Origin: an uncultured Hungatella sp.
GTDB lineage: Bacteria > Bacillota > Clostridia > Lachnospirales > Lachnospiraceae
Direction: 5' to 3'
Assembly: GCA_959018155.1 (NCBI GenBank)
Contig: CAUEKH010000081.1
Span: forward strand, 1-8,962
DNA: 8,962 bases
Shown: in pieces, positions 6,271-8,962 of the stretch
Numbering within the stretch: position 1 is the first letter of the stretch
Layout of the letters: every line of letters begins with the position of its first letter
Program-made: the position numbers and the translations under genes
The notes under the pieces: generated by a model
Databases searched by the model: none
Told to the model about the DNA's origin: nothing
Seen by the model: the letters and a program-made list of their open reading frames with translations, nothing else

Positions 6271-6310
6271 AAAAAACGGGGAACATTTCCATAAAAATGT
6301 GTAACAGACG

Positions 6311-6318
6311 GGTGGGAG
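6311..6318 (+). promoter_or_regulatory. Ribosome binding site for the TTG-initiated SNF2 gene
   Basis: GGTGGGAG is a moderate Shine-Dalgarno sequence about 6 nt before TTG 6325. No in-frame ATG fits better, and the protein family's N-terminus (KVSQITINTFWKGE followed by the SWIM finger) begins here. A TTG start suggests modest translation. Confidence 0.7.
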
Positions 6319-6324
6319 AAGATA

Positions 6325-8934
6325 TTGAAAGTATCGCAAATAACCATCAACACCTTCTGGAAGGGAGAATCAGGCGTTAAGGGTCTGGTGGAAGACCAGG
6401 GGGAACAGTATAAAGCAGAGTTATATATCAAGGGTAGTCGAGTCAATGACTACTCTTGTTCCTGTGTGCAGGGAAATTCCTATAAGGGCATGTGCCCTCA
6501 CTGCAAAGCGCTGTTTGAAGCGTATCAGAAACAGGCGGCAGGAAACAGTTCACGGCCGGTGATGACCTCCCAGCAGGCCAGGACCATGATACGGGAATAC
6601 ACGAACCGGGAAGTGGCCAGGATTATCAGCGAGGGAGAAGAGACGAAGGTAGATTTAGAAGCCAGACTCCACATCGAGAGAGATGATGTGAAGCTGGAAT
6701 TTAAGATCGGCAGAGAGCGGCTTTACGTGCTCAAGGATCTGATTGCCTTTGCGAAGGCGGTGGAGAGCGGGGCGTATGTGGAGTACGGACGGAATCTGGC
6801 CTTTCATCACAGCCTCGACGTATTTACGGAGGAGAGCAGGCCGCTGGTGGAATTTGTCCTCGAACTGGTAAATACGTATCAGGAGCACTACGAGCAGTTC
6901 CAGAAAAGTTCCTACGGTGCGATTCCGACTCTGCGCTTCCTTTCACTGAGCAGGGCGAACCGGGACCGCTTCTTCCGGCTGATGAAGGGGAGAACCCTGG
7001 AACTGGAGGACGGCCGCGGGGAAAAGAAGAGCGTGACGGTGACGGAACATAACCCGGATATCGTCGTCACTGTTAAAAAGCACGGCAGGGACGGCGTGCT
7101 GGCATCGGTTGATAAGGGGCTGAAGCCATTTGAGGGAGAGCGTCACTTGTATCTGGTGTCTGGAGAGACGCTTTACTGCTGTGATGAACTGTGCAGCGCC
7201 ACTCTGGGCGTATTTTTGGAGCAGATGCTGAAGGGCTTCGGGTCTTCCGGCGAGGTGGAAATCAACGACAAGGATATGCCCCTGTTCTATGAGCGTGTCT
7301 TAAAGAAAGTGGCTGCCTACAGCGTGATCGACTCCGGCGATCTCGATTTGGAATCGTACAAGCCGGAGGAACTGAAGGCCAGATTTGAATTCGACAGCAG
7401 CGGGCCGAATGAACTGGTATTAAAGCCGACATTGTCCTATGGGGATTACTCCTTCCAGCCGGTGGAGGATGAAAAGCTTCCGCGGACGGTGTGCCGTGAT
7501 GTGCCGGGAGAATTCCGAATCAGCCAGCTGATAACGAAATATTTTAAATACAAGGAACATGACACGGAATTTCCGGCTATCCGTGATGATGAGGAAGCCA
7601 TTTACCGCCTCCTCTCAGACGGGATCAGTGAGTTTATGGCTCTGGGCGAGGTTTATTTATCAGAAACCTTCAAAAAGCTGAAAATACTGCCGCCTCCGAA
7701 GATTACCGTCGGTGTGAAGAGTGTGGATAACTGGCTGGAACTGGAGGTGGATACGGAAGGAATCAGCGAGTCGGAACTGATGAAGCTGCTTTCCGGGTAC
7801 AGCCAGAAAAAGAAATATTACCGCATGAAAAACGGAGAATTTCTGCGCCTCGACGACAATGGTTTAATCACGGTGGCAAAGATGGTGGAGACCATGGGAA
7901 TCACCATGTCCGATCTGTCCAGCCGCCATGTGAAGCTTCCGCGTTATCGGGCGCTCTACCTCGACAGCATTTTAAAAGAGGGCAAGGGAATCACCCTTTA
8001 CCGTGACGCCCTGTTTAAATCCGTGGTGCGCGGGATGAAATCGGTGGAGGACAGCGATTTTGAGATACCGCTTCCCTTAAGGCCGGTGCTCAGGGAGTAT
8101 CAGAAGACGGGATTCCGCTGGCTTAAGACTCTGGATTCCTATGGATTTGGCGGGATTCTTGCGGATGATATGGGGCTAGGAAAGACGATTCAGGTTATCG
8201 TGCTGTTGCTGGATGAGGCGGAGAAGGAATCACACGCGCCAAGCCTGATCGTGTGTCCGGCGTCCCTCGTATACAACTGGGAGAGTGAAATCCGTCAGTT
8301 TGCGCCCACATTAAAGGTCCGCGCTGTGACGGGAAGCCTTCAGGAGCGGATGGAGATACTCCGCGACGGGGAACGAGTGGATGCTTTTGTCACCTCCTAC
8401 GACTTATTAAAACGCGATATTGCGCTCTATGAAGGAAAATCCTTCCGCTTCCAGGTTATTGATGAGGCGCAGTATATCAAAAATGCTTCGACACAGAGCG
8501 CGCGCGCCGTGAAGGCGGTGAAGGCCGTGACGCGTTTTGCCCTTACGGGTACGCCGATAGAAAACCGTCTCAGTGAGCTGTGGAGTATTTTTGATTTCCT
8601 CATGCCGGGATTTCTCTTCACCTACCCGAAATTTAAGAAGGAATACGAACTTCCCATTGTCCGGGACCAGGATGAGGAGAGTTTAAAACGGCTGCACCGG
8701 CTGATTGGACCATTTATCCTGCGCCGTCTGAAAAAGGATGTGCTTAAGGAACTCCCGGATAAGCTGGAGACAGTTATTTACTCCGGTTTTGAAAAAGAGC
8801 AGAAAGAACTTTATATAGCAAATGCCTTAAAGGTAAAAGAGCAGCTGAAGCAGTCCGGCGCCCTTGGCTCAGATAAAATCCAGATTCTTGCCGAACTGAC
8901 AAGACTCCGGCAGATATGCTGCGACCCTCCCTGA
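6325..8934 (+). CDS. SWIM zinc-finger SNF2-family helicase/ATPase, truncated at the C-terminus
   Basis: An 869-residue frame starting with TTG. Residues 45-59 form a SWIM zinc finger (Cys45-x-Cys47, Cys57-x-His59). Residues about 70-500 match the bacterial SNF2-associated region. The SNF2 ATPase lobe starts near residue 590 (LREYQKTGFRWL), with motif I DDMGLGKT (614-621), motif II DEAQ (713-716), motif III LTGTPIEN (740-747) and the later LRRLKKDV. Such proteins are ATP-driven translocases on duplex DNA or nucleoprotein; the bacterial SWIM-type members lack a settled role. Full-length relatives run to roughly 1,050-1,100 residues and include a second RecA-like lobe. Here the frame stops at 8932-8934, right after LTRLRQICCDP, where the family usually continues with SL. 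The second lobe is absent, so this product should not be an active translocase unless the stop is a frameshift or sequence-end artefact. Argument for a disrupted gene: motifs are intact up to the stop. Confidence 0.88.
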   Translation: MKVSQITINTFWKGESGVKGLVEDQGEQYKAELYIKGSRVNDYSCSCVQGNSYKGMCPHCKALFEAYQKQAAGNSSRPVMTSQQARTMIREYTNREVARIISEGEETKVDLEARLHIERDDVKLEFKIGRERLYVLKDLIAFAKAVESGAYVEYGRNLAFHHSLDVFTEESRPLVEFVLELVNTYQEHYEQFQKSSYGAIPTLRFLSLSRANRDRFFRLMKGRTLELEDGRGEKKSVTVTEHNPDIVVTVKKHGRDGVLASVDKGLKPFEGERHLYLVSGETLYCCDELCSATLGVFLEQMLKGFGSSGEVEINDKDMPLFYERVLKKVAAYSVIDSGDLDLESYKPEELKARFEFDSSGPNELVLKPTLSYGDYSFQPVEDEKLPRTVCRDVPGEFRISQLITKYFKYKEHDTEFPAIRDDEEAIYRLLSDGISEFMALGEVYLSETFKKLKILPPPKITVGVKSVDNWLELEVDTEGISESELMKLLSGYSQKKKYYRMKNGEFLRLDDNGLITVAKMVETMGITMSDLSSRHVKLPRYRALYLDSILKEGKGITLYRDALFKSVVRGMKSVEDSDFEIPLPLRPVLREYQKTGFRWLKTLDSYGFGGILADDMGLGKTIQVIVLLLDEAEKESHAPSLIVCPASLVYNWESEIRQFAPTLKVRAVTGSLQERMEILRDGERVDAFVTSYDLLKRDIALYEGKSFRFQVIDEAQYIKNASTQSARAVKAVKAVTRFALTGTPIENRLSELWSIFDFLMPGFLFTYPKFKKEYELPIVRDQDEESLKRLHRLIGPFILRRLKKDVLKELPDKLETVIYSGFEKEQKELYIANALKVKEQLKQSGALGSDKIQILAELTRLRQICCDPP

Positions 8935-8962
8935 GCGTACTTCGACTCAAAATCGTAGAACT
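8935..8962. other. Terminal 28 bases not resembling the expected SNF2 continuation
   Basis: Reading on after a hypothetical one-base correction gives SL followed by SVLRLKIVE, with no stop. This is not the acidic/aromatic ENYxGxSxK-type sequence I expect in SNF2 relatives. The segment contains a weak imperfect palindrome, CTTCGA (8940-8945) with TCGTAG (8953-8958). It may be the edge of an inserted element or a sequence-end or misassembly artefact; it is too short to decide. Confidence 0.35.

Noticed and set aside
6235..6276. Intrinsic terminator after argS
   Set aside because: The stem is followed by AAAAAAC on the + strand, and there is no T-tract on the minus strand after the stem either.

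Overview
The window looks like ordinary chromosomal DNA of a Gram-positive gut anaerobe, most likely a Lachnospiraceae / Clostridium-cluster-XIVa member. Reasons: AGGAGG-type ribosome binding sites, sigma-A-like promoters, moderately GC-rich coding DNA with AT-rich spacers, a secreted protein with choline-binding-type repeats plus a transglutaminase-like domain, and a SWIM-plus-SNF2 helicase of the type found in Clostridia. This assignment is inference; there is no rRNA or other marker here. All five genes are on the + strand.

Layout. (1) 94-2037: secreted cell-wall-binding-repeat / transglutaminase-like protein with a Gly-Ser-rich linker. (2) 2038-2394: intergenic region with two consecutive terminator hairpins, a good sigma-A promoter (2214-2242), and a leader occupied by two adjacent palindromes (2283-2369) that look like a dispersed intergenic repeat. 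(3) 2395-2868: Nudix hydrolase, followed after 35 nt by (4) 2904-4244: RarA/MgsA AAA+ ATPase. The two probably form an operon. (5) 4245-4441: strong promoter and a leader of about 108 nt whose segments can pair in several mutually exclusive ways, ahead of (6) 4442-6211: arginyl-tRNA synthetase (argS). (7) A 113-nt spacer containing a perfect 11-bp inverted repeat without a U-tract. (8) 6325-8934: SWIM/SNF2 helicase that starts with TTG and stops prematurely after the first helicase lobe, 28 nt before the window ends.

Functional theme. Nudix hydrolase (nucleotide-pool or nucleotide-derivative clean-up), RarA (stalled-fork processing) and the SNF2 ATPase (DNA/nucleoprotein remodelling) fit housekeeping and genome maintenance, with argS between them. 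The first gene is an independent cell-surface gene closed off by terminators. I see no CRISPR array, tRNA/rRNA, complete insertion sequence, phage module or recognisable new defence system. The parts most worth a second look are non-coding (the palindromic pair before the Nudix gene and the argS leader) and the abrupt end of the SNF2 gene.
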